Counted from the first letter of the stretch, positions 1 to 6,671 are shown. The stretch is 7,905 nt of DNA from JACRIK01 sp040753835 (GCA_040753835.1 JBFMDM010000103.1:1-7905); one strand, 5' to 3'. Translations and numbers: made by a program. Notes: generated by a model from the letters alone, not told the origin.

Positions 1-1
1 C

Positions 2-2275
2 GCCCGGAGCGATATCTTCTCGCTGGGCGCGACGTTGTATTATTGTCTTACCGGCGCAAGCCCATTCGTGGACAGCGACCTCTACCAGGTCCTTAACCGG
101 GTGATAAACAAGGACCCGGTCCTGCCCACCAGGATGGATAAGGACCTGCATCCGGACCTTGAGACCATCTGTATGAAATGCCTGGAAAAGGAGCCGGGCC
201 GGCGCTACCAGACCGCCCAGGAACTGGCTGATGACCTGAAACGGTTCATAGAAGGCGAGACCATCAAGGCCAGGCGCTCCGGGCTGATTACCAAACTGAT
301 TAAGAAGGCCAAACGCAACAAGCCGGCTACCCTGGCCATACTCGGCGGTTCTGTCCTATTACTTTTTGCCCTAACTTATTTTCTGGTCTCATCCGCGCTG
401 GCCGCACGGAAAATTGAGACATACCGCCAAAATGCCAATACCTCATTTGCCGCCAAGGATTATGACAATACCGTGGTCTGGTGCAACAAAGTCCTGACCC
501 TCAGGCAGGATGATACCCAGATGCAGGAATTATTAAAGACCGCTGAAGGATACAAACAAAGGCGGGAACAGGCGCAAAAGATTCTTGAGACCACGCGTAT
601 GGGAAGCCCTGAGCAGAATGAAAAGATACGAATCGCCGAGCGTGCCCTTGAGATAGACCCGACCTTCACCGAGGCCCTTAACGCTCTTGCCTGCCTTTAT
701 ATTCAGGAAAACAATCATAGCAAGGCGCTGGAAATAGCCAACCGGCTGATAGAGATGGCCCCGGATAACGCTGATTATTATTGTGAACGGGCTCGTGCCA
801 AGGATTTGCAAGGGGACATAGATGGCGCAATTGCCGATTACACTAAAGCAATAGATTTGAAGCCGGAGCACGGTATGGCGTATTATTACAGGGCCGGACT
901 TCATACCAATCTGAAAAATTACACAAAGGCGCTTGCGGATTTTAACCGGGCGATTGAAATAAATCCGGGTAATTACGACGCTTGGCTGGAGCGCGGATAC
1001 GTTTATTTCAAGACAGGCGATTATAAAAAGTCAGTGGCGGATTGCAACCGGGCCATAGAACTGAAGCCCGGCTATGCCAAGGCGCATATCTGGCGCGCAA
1101 TGGCGCACGAGAAAAACGGAGATTTGTCCGCGGCGCTAACTGATTGCAACCTGGCAATAGAACTATCTTCATCAGACGACGACAGTTATTACCTGCGGGC
1201 TGAAGTTCTTAAATGGAGCGGCCGGACCGATGAAGCCGTTGCCGATTACAGCAGGGCCATAGAAATTGACGCTAACGAGCCGGCATATTATATGAGGCGC
1301 GGCGCCGTTTACCACAGCAAAAAGGATTATAAGAAAGCCATCGCCGATTTTACCAGGGCGATTGAACTTGCGCCGAATGATGTGTCCGGATATATCGGGG
1401 CAGGGGAGGCCTATTACAAAGCAGATAACTATGAGCAGGCGATAACCTATTTTAATAAGGCGCTGAAGTTTACTCCCACCTACGCCTACCTGTACAGTTT
1501 ACGCGGCTGTGTCTGGCAGAGTAAAAATGATTATGACCGGGCCCTGGCTGACTTCAGCCGGGCCGTGGAATTGGACCCCGGGAATGCAACCAATTATACC
1601 TATCGCGGCAATCTGCATTCAGCATTTGGTAATTCCAAAGAGGCGCTGGCTGATTATAACCGGGCGTTGAAATTAGACCAGAAAAACTGCGATGCCTACG
1701 AGGGTCGCGGTCTTATCTACGGCCAGTTGGGTGAATACGACAAGGCAATCAAGGATTTAACCAAAGCCGCGGAAATAGCGCCGGACCGAATTCATATTTA
1801 CAGCAACCGCGCCGTGGCTTATATTCACAAAGGCGACTATGAAAAGGCAATCGGAGATGCTAACCGAATACTTAAACTGGACCCGAATAGTTCCGTTGGC
1901 TACCAATACCGCGGCAGGGCCTATTATCAGATGGGCAATATCGCGCAGGCCCTTGCCGACAGCCATAAAGCCATAGCGCTGGGCCCTGATAACGCTTATG
2001 CCTACGGCTGTCTGGGCCAAATCTATTATGATATGGGCAAATATGACTGGTCTATCCGCGACTGCACCAAGGCCATAGAACTGGGCCAGGACAGCAGTTT
2101 TTACTATACCAGGGCAATGGCCTACGGCGCCCTGGGGAAATACGAGGAGGCGATTGAAGACGCCGGGACATTCATTAACCTGTCCTCAAATCATTCTATG
2201 ATAGAGGAAATCCAGAGAGAATACGCCAAATGGAAAAAGCGCCTGCTTGGCCGGTCTTCAGGCGGGCCCCGTTAG
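2..2275 (+). CDS. Membrane-anchored Ser/Thr protein kinase with C-terminal TPR array (5' end outside window)
   Basis: The reading frame is open from the first base, so the catalytic core lies upstream; 757 residues are visible. Residues 2-9 read RSDIFSLG, the subdomain IX Asp and Gly of Hanks kinases. The subdomain XI region follows, with DLETIC.KCL at about 52-61 and the conserved Arg pair at 67-68. A basic stretch leads into one transmembrane helix at about 108-132, then a short linker and fifteen 34-residue TPR units. By family knowledge the kinase phosphorylates Ser/Thr in the cytoplasm, and the TPRs, probably outside the membrane, bind proteins or peptides. The visible kinase tail closely matches the next gene, so the two are paralogues, probably one operon 84 bp apart. 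The TAG stop lies inside a palindromic repeat, so the last residues may come from an insertion. A TTG at 35 is internal, not the start. The substrate cannot be told. Confidence 0.93.
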   Translation, partial: ARSDIFSLGATLYYCLTGASPFVDSDLYQVLNRVINKDPVLPTRMDKDLHPDLETICMKCLEKEPGRRYQTAQELADDLKRFIEGETIKARRSGLITKLIKKAKRNKPATLAILGGSVLLLFALTYFLVSSALAARKIETYRQNANTSFAAKDYDNTVVWCNKVLTLRQDDTQMQELLKTAEGYKQRREQAQKILETTRMGSPEQNEKIRIAERALEIDPTFTEALNALACLYIQENNHSKALEIANRLIEMAPDNADYYCERARAKDLQGDIDGAIADYTKAIDLKPEHGMAYYYRAGLHTNLKNYTKALADFNRAIEINPGNYDAWLERGYVYFKTGDYKKSVADCNRAIELKPGYAKAHIWRAMAHEKNGDLSAALTDCNLAIELSSSDDDSYYLRAEVLKWSGRTDEAVADYSRAIEIDANEPAYYMRRGAVYHSKKDYKKAIADFTRAIELAPNDVSGYIGAGEAYYKADNYEQAITYFNKALKFTPTYAYLYSLRGCVWQSKNDYDRALADFSRAVELDPGNATNYTYRGNLHSAFGNSKEALADYNRALKLDQKNCDAYEGRGLIYGQLGEYDKAIKDLTKAAEIAPDRIHIYSNRAVAYIHKGDYEKAIGDANRILKLDPNSSVGYQYRGRAYYQMGNIAQALADSHKAIALGPDNAYAYGCLGQIYYDMGKYDWSIRDCTKAIELGQDSSFYYTRAMAYGALGKYEEAIEDAGTFINLSSNHSMIEEIQREYAKWKKRLLGRSSGGPR
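659..2185 (+). repeat. Tandem array of 15 TPR-coding units, 102-bp period
   Basis: Fourteen consecutive units of exactly 34 codons plus a final 33-codon unit run without any insertion. Most units begin with Pro after an acidic or small residue. They share the TPR signature: a Tyr or Trp near position 8, Gly or Ala at 11, Y at 14, G.Y..A or a variant at 19-24, and a closing A.DY..AIEL.P. A degenerate half unit precedes the array at about nt 431-525. Such regularity predicts a continuous right-handed superhelix of about two turns. The units differ strongly at the DNA level, so the array is old rather than freshly amplified. Confidence 0.93.
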
Positions 2276-2345
2276 AAAGTCCGTTAATTATGGTTATACC
2301 AAAACGACGAATTCTTTCACTTGCCACGGCTCTTTCTAACGGAGC
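2266..2345. repeat. Palindromic element with terminal inverted repeats between the two kinase genes
   Basis: CCGTTAGAAAG at 2269-2279 is the exact reverse complement of CTTTCTAACGG at 2332-2342. Allowing one mismatch extends the match to 13 of 14 pairs (2266-2279 with 2332-2345). The interior of 52 bp has no clear coding content. The same end sequence, CCCCGTTAGA, occurs at 5871-5880 and inverted at 5968-5977, so this is a repeat family and not a lone hairpin. The left arm contains the TAG stop of the upstream kinase, and the right arm runs into the GGAG before the downstream kinase. No T-tract follows the right arm, so it does not look like an intrinsic terminator. Confidence 0.75.
2341..2344 (+). 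promoter_or_regulatory. Shine-Dalgarno-like GGAG of the second kinase, overlapping the repeat arm
   Basis: GGAG lies 15 nt before the ATG at 2360, longer than the usual 5-9 nt. No better purine-rich site is nearer, the closest stretch being AGAAATAGAT. The first two G residues are paired in the predicted 11-bp stem 2269-2279/2332-2342, so access to this site would depend on that stem being open. Confidence 0.45.
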
Positions 2346-2359
2346 GGGCAGAAATAGAT

Positions 2360-5308
2360 ATGGAAAACCAAAACACAAATAATACGGATAAGACCATTAA
2401 AACTGGTGAAACACCTCAGCCGACATCAGCCCGGGTTATTCAGGAGGCCTTCGGTAAATACCGAATTGAGCGCAAATTAGGACAGGGCGGAATGGGCGCG
2501 GTCTATCTGGCCTTTGACCCGGTCTTAAATCGCCGGATTGCGCTCAAGACGCTCCAGTTGGAGGACATTGACTCCACGGCCCGGTTCATCCGCGAGGCGC
2601 GCTCTACAGCCAAACTCAAGCATCCCAATATAGTCAACGTCTATGAGGCCGGCGTGGTCGGCAAGACATATTACCTGACAATGGATTTTATAAACGGCGT
2701 CTCACTGGCCGACCTGATAAAGAAGAAAAACGACTCGCCATCCTCTGCTGTTCCGAAGCTACGGAGTGGCGAAGGACAGCTGACGCCCCAACGTATTGCC
2801 GGGATTGTCCGCGATGTGGCCCTGGCACTGAATTACGCCCACAATAATAATATCATCCACCGCGACATCAAGCCCGGCAACATCCTGATAGACAAAGCGG
2901 GTAAAGTGTATCTGACCGATTTCGGATTAGCCAAGGAATTAAGCGGCCTGGACCGCTCGCTGACAATGAGTGGCACCGCGGTCGGCACGCCTGATTATAT
3001 GTCGCCCGAGCAGGCAATGGGCAAAAAGGATGAAGTGGACAAAAGGAGCGACATATTCTCCCTGGGCGCGACTCTTTACCATACCCTGACCGGCCGGGCG
3101 CCGTTCCAGGGTAATGATTTATATAATGTCCTCAACAAAGTGGTTAACCACGACCCGCCCACGCCCAATTCCATTGTCGTGGTGCACAAGGACCTGGAAA
3201 CAATATGCCTGAAGTGCCTGCATAAAGACCGGGCGCGGCGGTACCAAAGCGCATCGGAACTGGCCGAAGACCTGGGGCGGTTTATTGAAGGCGAGCCGAT
3301 TCAGGCCCGGCGCCTTGGAACCCTAACCAGAATCTGGCTCAAGGCCAGGAAAAACAAGGTCGCGTCCATTGCTATTTTAAGTTCGGTGTTCATCCTGCTT
3401 CTTGCCATTATTGCCTGGCAGTTCTATTCCTACAGGAATATCCGGACCGAGCAGGATAAGAAACAGGCCGAGACGGAAAGGCAGAAGGCAGTGGACTATG
3501 CCCGGACCCTGACCGAGGCGCTGTTGGAGGACCTAAGCAACGCGCACGAGGAGGCGCTTGAGCGCCGCCGCGCCGGCGAGCCGATGGCCAATCTGGTCAA
3601 AATCCCAGAACGTATCCTCAATTCAGCCGTCTATCAGAAGGCCGGTTCAGACGCCATGAATAACCACCAGTTTCACTATTCGCTCGGCAAACTCTACCGA
3701 ATGATTGGAGACACTCTGAAGGCGATGAAGGAGCAGAATCAAGCGCTTACGCTTAACCCAGATTACGTTTCATCCCTGTATGAAAGAGGGTGGTTAAAAT
3801 ACCACCAATACCAGATTGTAATGCGAAACCTATATGATGATTGGCAGAGAAAAGAGGCGCAAAGAAGATTGAATGCGCCCCTGGAGAACGCACCTAAGAT
3901 ACCGGCGGATATATCACCCAGGGATTTAGAGACAGATGAGGCGAAAAGGATTAAGTCCGAAGCGCTTGACGACCTCAAGGCATCGCTTAAGGGGTTAGAG
4001 GCCGACTCGCCACGCTATCTTACAGCCCAGGGTATTATAGATTTTATTGACGGAAATACAAAATCCGCCTCTGCCAAACTAAAAGCCGCCCTGGAAAAAG
4101 ACAGGGCATTTGATGAGGCGGTCCTCCTATTAGCCGCCGTATATGAATCCAAAAAGGACATTACCAGTTCCAACGTAGCAATACAACTTCTGACTCGGGC
4201 AATTGACACGGATAGAGGCAATGTTGCATTCCTTGAACGAAGAGCCCAGCTTAATATGGAGTTATTTGCCTACTCTGATATGCCTATCTACCAGACCGCG
4301 GCCCTTAATGACTGGGATAGGGTCCTCAAACTCCAACCGGATAATTATTTGGCATTACTCTTGAGAGGGAAACTCCACCTACAATTTGCAATGTCAAACT
4401 ACAGGAAAGGCCTTGACCCGTCTAAGTATTTTGAGAAATCACGGAGCGACCTTAACCGGGCTATTGAGATTGACCCTTCCAACCCGATTGGCTACAGGGA
4501 GCGGGCGATGCTGAATTCCCAATATGCCGACTTTTGCTGGGGTATGTGGTATAATAAGGACACCGGCAAGGACCCGACCGAGGCATATCTTCAGGCGGCT
4601 AGGGATATGGAAAAGGCATTGGAGTTGGAGCCGACCGATGTGGATTCTCTGCTTGCCAGGGCAGGCATCTGGATAAATTTCGGTAACTATACAAAATCCA
4701 GGCAAAAGGATGCAGTGCCGGTATTCCAGAACGCCGTTGATGACGCCGCCAAGGCCATAAAAGTAAAAAGCGACTCCCCAACCTGCTGGTATAGAAGAGG
4801 CGAGGCATACTCCTGCCTGGGATTGCATAAGCAGGAAACCGGAAGAAATCCGATGCAGGACTACAAAAAGTCGGAAAATGATTTCAGAAAAGCGCTTGAA
4901 CTTGCAAACCCATCGGCTTATTACGTGCCATCCATTTGGGATGGTTTGGGTTCTCTTTATGACTGCTGGGGCGGCTGGAAAATGAGCCACAATGAGGATG
5001 CGACTGAATATTACCTTAAGGCCGAAGAGGCAATTAACCGGTGCATCGGATGGCTTAACACGGATTCTCGCACCTACCAGCACCGGGCAATGACCCGCAC
5101 CAATCTGGCCATTCAGTTGACCCGCAGCGGCCATTACCAGAAGGCAATTGATAAATACAACGAATCCATCGTGGACTGGGAAAAGGCCATTGAATTAGAC
5201 CCATCTATGAAGGAAACTATCATCCCGAAAATCCAGGACATCCGTAACAGGATTAGCGAAATCCAGAAATGGATACCAAAGAACAGCCCGCCCCCGGAGA
5301 AGAAATAG
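2360..5308 (+). CDS. Ser/Thr protein kinase, one transmembrane helix, stretched TPR C-terminal domain (complete, 982 aa)
   Basis: An N-terminal Asn/Thr-rich tail (1-30) precedes a full kinase domain (about 34-318). It has the glycine loop GQGGMGAV at 41-48, Lys63, Glu79, HRD at 167-169 with Lys171 and Asn174, DFG at 187-189, a T-rich activation loop ending in SPE at 215-217, and Asp231. All catalytic residues are present, so an active RD-type kinase is expected. Residues 128-139 are a 12-residue insertion coded by a palindrome, between subdomains V and VIa. One transmembrane helix (about 334-355) is followed by a charged, probably coiled-coil segment (357-405), then TPR-like repeats to the end. 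Several repeats have a 46-52 residue period with an inserted G.(D/N)P....Y loop instead of 34. ATG 2360 is chosen over TTG 2321 because TTG lies inside the upstream repeat. Substrate unknown; probably co-transcribed with the preceding paralogue. Confidence 0.95.
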   Translation: MENQNTNNTDKTIKTGETPQPTSARVIQEAFGKYRIERKLGQGGMGAVYLAFDPVLNRRIALKTLQLEDIDSTARFIREARSTAKLKHPNIVNVYEAGVVGKTYYLTMDFINGVSLADLIKKKNDSPSSAVPKLRSGEGQLTPQRIAGIVRDVALALNYAHNNNIIHRDIKPGNILIDKAGKVYLTDFGLAKELSGLDRSLTMSGTAVGTPDYMSPEQAMGKKDEVDKRSDIFSLGATLYHTLTGRAPFQGNDLYNVLNKVVNHDPPTPNSIVVVHKDLETICLKCLHKDRARRYQSASELAEDLGRFIEGEPIQARRLGTLTRIWLKARKNKVASIAILSSVFILLLAIIAWQFYSYRNIRTEQDKKQAETERQKAVDYARTLTEALLEDLSNAHEEALERRRAGEPMANLVKIPERILNSAVYQKAGSDAMNNHQFHYSLGKLYRMIGDTLKAMKEQNQALTLNPDYVSSLYERGWLKYHQYQIVMRNLYDDWQRKEAQRRLNAPLENAPKIPADISPRDLETDEAKRIKSEALDDLKASLKGLEADSPRYLTAQGIIDFIDGNTKSASAKLKAALEKDRAFDEAVLLLAAVYESKKDITSSNVAIQLLTRAIDTDRGNVAFLERRAQLNMELFAYSDMPIYQTAALNDWDRVLKLQPDNYLALLLRGKLHLQFAMSNYRKGLDPSKYFEKSRSDLNRAIEIDPSNPIGYRERAMLNSQYADFCWGMWYNKDTGKDPTEAYLQAARDMEKALELEPTDVDSLLARAGIWINFGNYTKSRQKDAVPVFQNAVDDAAKAIKVKSDSPTCWYRRGEAYSCLGLHKQETGRNPMQDYKKSENDFRKALELANPSAYYVPSIWDGLGSLYDCWGGWKMSHNEDATEYYLKAEEAINRCIGWLNTDSRTYQHRAMTRTNLAIQLTRSGHYQKAIDKYNESIVDWEKAIELDPSMKETIIPKIQDIRNRISEIQKWIPKNSPPPEKK
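2741..2776 (+). repeat. In-frame 36-bp palindrome inserted in the kinase domain
   Basis: Arms 2741-2755 and 2762-2776 flank a 6-nt loop, AAGCTA. In RNA, 14 of 15 positions can pair (10 Watson-Crick, four G-U), with one C-A mismatch at 2745/2772. The element is exactly 12 codons long, in codon phase, and encodes residues SSAVPKLRSGEG (128-139). It falls in a loop where bacterial kinases normally pass directly from the hinge helix (LADLI) to the next helix (LTPQRIAGIV). Length, phase and site suggest a tolerated insertion, like palindromic elements known inside Rickettsia genes. No second copy is visible in the window. Confidence 0.55.
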
Positions 5309-5340
5309 CCCGCCCCGCACATCCGCCTGACCGGACGGGC
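5308..5340 (+). terminator. GC-rich hairpin after the second kinase (weak terminator candidate)
   Basis: GCCCG at 5308-5312 can pair with CGGGC at 5336-5340, with an inner TCCG/CGGA stem at 5322-5325/5332-5335 and a one-sided bulge. It starts at the last base of the stop codon. The downstream sequence is AGGTAGGCATTATTAG rather than a T-run, so Rho-independent termination is doubtful. It may instead be an mRNA 3'-end stabiliser. Confidence 0.3.
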
Positions 5341-5371
5341 AGGTAGGCATTATTAGACATTTATGCGATTT

Positions 5372-5456
5372 TACACTGGGCTGTTGCTTTACCAGTAATT
5401 ATACAGCCCAGTATAGTCGGTTGTATAACTCCCTGCTAAATCAACAACCGACTATA
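5372..5456. repeat. Pair of overlapping, mutually inverted 44-45 bp hairpin repeats (REP/BIME-like)
   Basis: Repeat A (5372-5415) has 13-bp arms, 12 of 13 paired, around an 18-nt loop. Repeat B (5412-5456) has perfect 13-bp arms, TATAGTCGGTTGT and its complement, around a 19-nt loop. They overlap by TATA at 5412-5415. The reverse complement of A aligns with B along its whole length, loop included (14 of 18 loop positions identical, one gap). Three stem pairs differ between A and B with compensating changes on both arms. The pair sits between two convergent genes, the usual place of REP-type elements, and could also slow transcription from either side. No transposase gene is seen in the window. 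Confidence 0.8.
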
Positions 5457-5510
5457 GATACTTGCATTAGTCCAGTTGCGGAAACTATTATACAAATATT
5501 ATGTGCGGGG

Positions 5511-5861
5511 TTACCGAAAAAACAGCAGTAATGCGAATAAAACCGTCCAGCCGGCCAGCCAGCCGCCTGAAAGGCCATAAAGCAGGTGTTTTACTGTCTT
5601 GTTTTCGCTATGCAGGCCCCACGACAAAAAGGCCAGGGCCGGAATGCCGATTATGGCAAACAGGAGAAAGAACACCATTCCGCCGTACATCGCACGGCTT
5701 CTGGGAGAGCCGCTGTGAATCGCCCTGTAAATCATATCGTCTTTTTCGGTTATGACGCCGAAGATAAAGACGATGGAAAGCAATATGGCCAGTATGGTGG
5801 AAACAATTAGGACGGTTTTATACCAGCCCGGGTAACTGTTTTTTGGAGTGTCCTCGCTCAT
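5511..5861 (-). CDS. Small membrane protein with three predicted transmembrane helices, 116 aa
   Basis: I do not recognise the family. The protein has a short polar N-terminus (MSEDTPKN), a helix at about 14-37, a charged loop (38-58, with EKDD and SPRSR), a second helix at about 59-82 with a central Gly-Ile-Pro, a short loop, and a third helix at about 92-115 rich in Gly and Trp that ends at the C-terminus (LLLFFR). There is no signal peptidase site or catalytic motif. Codon use (GCC, GGC, CTG) matches the kinase genes, and the hydrophobic pattern exists only in this strand and frame, which supports a real gene over the overlapping plus-strand frames. It stands alone on the minus strand, convergent with the kinases. 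The ATG at 5861 is preceded by TCTAACGGGGTAAATAATT, so the G-run of the palindromic element may act as ribosome-binding site. A consensus promoter lies about 120 bp upstream. Confidence 0.8.
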   Translation of the reverse strand: MSEDTPKNSYPGWYKTVLIVSTILAILLSIVFIFGVITEKDDMIYRAIHSGSPRSRAMYGGMVFFLLFAIIGIPALAFLSWGLHSENKTVKHLLYGLSGGWLAGWTVLFALLLFFR

Positions 5862-5869
5862 AATTATTT

Positions 5870-5978
5870 ACCCCGTTAGAAATAGTGGCGCTTTAGCGCC
5901 ACGCAAATCGGAACAGTCAACCTCTATTTCACCTACAGATAATAGTAACGATAAAACTGGTTTTATCTCTAACGGGGT
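5870..5978. repeat. 109-bp palindromic (MITE-like) element forming the leader of the membrane-protein gene
   Basis: Terminal inverted repeats of 15 bp (5870-5884 and 5964-5978) match at 14 of 15 positions, and the one difference still gives a G-U pair in minus-strand RNA. Directly inside the left arm is a perfect hairpin, GTGGCGC-TTTA-GCGCCAC (5885-5902). Inside the right arm is ATAAAAC-TG-GTTTTAT (5951-5966). The ends match the element at 2266-2345, although the interiors do not. Translated, the two arms read PVRN and SNGV, which would be useful search words for stray copies. It is too short to encode a transposase, so any movement would be in trans. Confidence 0.75.
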
Positions 5979-5980
5979 TT

Positions 5981-6008
5981 ATTATACCTTGTATCCAGGA
6001 TATGTCAA
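5981..6008 (-). promoter_or_regulatory. Sigma70-type promoter with perfect hexamers for the membrane-protein gene
   Basis: On the minus strand TTGACA (6008-6003) and TATAAT (5986-5981) are separated by 16 nt. Both hexamers equal the consensus. The spacer holds the dyad TATCC-T-GGATA (6002-5992), a candidate operator. Transcription should start near 5973-5975, inside the right arm of the palindromic element, giving a leader of about 112 nt to the ATG at 5861. Confidence 0.75.
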
Positions 6009-6019
6009 TATAAATAATC

Positions 6020-6047
6020 ATAATATGGATAATCCAGGATAGGTCAG
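6020..6047 (-). promoter_or_regulatory. Degenerate duplicate of the promoter, 39 bp upstream
   Basis: On the minus strand CTGACC (6047-6042), a 16-nt spacer starting TATCCTGGAT, and TATTAT (6025-6020) repeat the layout of the promoter at 5981-6008. The shared 15-mers 5993-6007 and 6032-6046 are identical at 14 of 15 positions. It may be a weaker second promoter, or an extra copy of the operator dyad retained for regulation. Confidence 0.45.
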
Positions 6048-6545
6048 ATGCAGATTAAAAGACATATTTTCTTGACTCCATTGCGTTTTCAGGAAATTTG
6101 TTATTAATCTGATGAAGACAATTAGTTCCGCATCAACTAAATCCCCGCTCTCCCTAAAGTTAGGTACACACGCGGGCTATCATGACGCCTTTATCATAAA
6201 ATTGAACGGAAGATAGGAAACCCGATTCTACATATTCAGGTATCTTACAGGATGCAAAGCATCACCCACACGCCCGGCATTCATTGCCTGCCAACCTGTT
6301 ATGCGTCTTGATAGGGCAGGGGAAAGGTCGCCCACAGGGTGACTGGCGGGCAAACGCCTAACTGCCGTATATCTTTCACACCGCACATTAGGATAATATC
6401 GCCATCTACCGGCTCTTTAGATACCACCGGCACACGGTTTGCATACCGGGGATAAGCCATATCAATCCGACCTACGGTCTATTGCCTTGGAGCAGGGCAG
6501 GGGGAATACCAAAACCATATAGGAGTTGCCTATTCAGGTGCTATC

Positions 6546-6602
6546 TGTATGATATGCCTATACCATCCTAATATCATTAACCTGCTACCTGTATATCATA
6601 CA
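6546..6602. repeat. Inverted repeat TGTATGATAT / ATATCATACA
   Basis: The 10-bp arms 6546-6555 and 6593-6602 are perfect complements and extend inward by a G-U and a C-G pair (12 pairs, 6546-6557 with 6591-6602). Between them is a 33-nt loop. A related near-palindrome, TGTATG-T-CATACA, lies at 6722-6734. Confidence 0.6.
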
Positions 6603-6611
6603 CTTACCAGT

Positions 6612-6668
6612 GGTATGACGTAGGGGGGTGTGGGGATAGTCCCCCCCTACACCCCTATACGATATACC
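6612..6668. repeat. Large hairpin with G-run and C-run arms
   Basis: GGGGTGTGGGG (6625-6635) pairs with CCCTACACCCC (6645-6655) through ten Watson-Crick pairs and one G-U pair. An outer GGTAT/ATACC stem at 6612-6616/6664-6668 extends it. A second register, GTAGGGGGG (6620-6628) with the C-run ending TAC (6641-6650), is also possible. The apparent loop includes ATAGT. No T-tract follows, so it is not a standard terminator. Confidence 0.6.
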
Positions 6669-6671
6669 CGT

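Noticed and set aside
2321..2359. Earlier in-frame TTG start for the second kinase
   Set aside because: It lies inside the palindromic element, has no ribosome-binding site, and adds 13 residues (MPRLFL...) not expected before the disordered N-terminus; ATG 2360 is better.
4439..5134. 231-codon open frame on the minus strand
   Set aside because: It lies fully inside the well-supported kinase-TPR gene, with no domain-like pattern; a shadow of biased codon use.
5372..5456. CRISPR array or integron attC site
   Set aside because: Only two units, in opposite orientation and overlapping, with no equal-length spacers; no GTTRRRY core or integrase or cas gene nearby.
5462..5491. Plus-strand promoter TTGCAT-N18-TATTAT that would give antisense RNA to the membrane-protein gene
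   Set aside because: The -35 box is poor and the spacer long; nothing else supports transcription from here.
5501..5755. Plus-strand open frame opposite the small membrane protein
   Set aside because: Its product is rich in Arg/Pro/Ser without structure, while the opposite strand gives three clean hydrophobic helices and has a promoter.
5848..6042. 64-codon plus-strand open frame across the palindromic element
   Set aside because: Its ends PVRN and SNGV are just translations of the terminal repeats; it has no ribosome-binding site and runs against the promoter found here.
6072..6107. Plus-strand promoter starting with TTGACT
   Set aside because: The nearest -10-like sequence (TATTAA) is 24 nt away, outside the working spacer range.
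6301..6520. RNase P RNA or tmRNA, suggested by GGGGAAAGGTCG and GCAAACGCCTAACTG
   Set aside because: The conserved partner segments (RNase P P4 3' strand, tmRNA acceptor ends and TPsiC arm) are absent.
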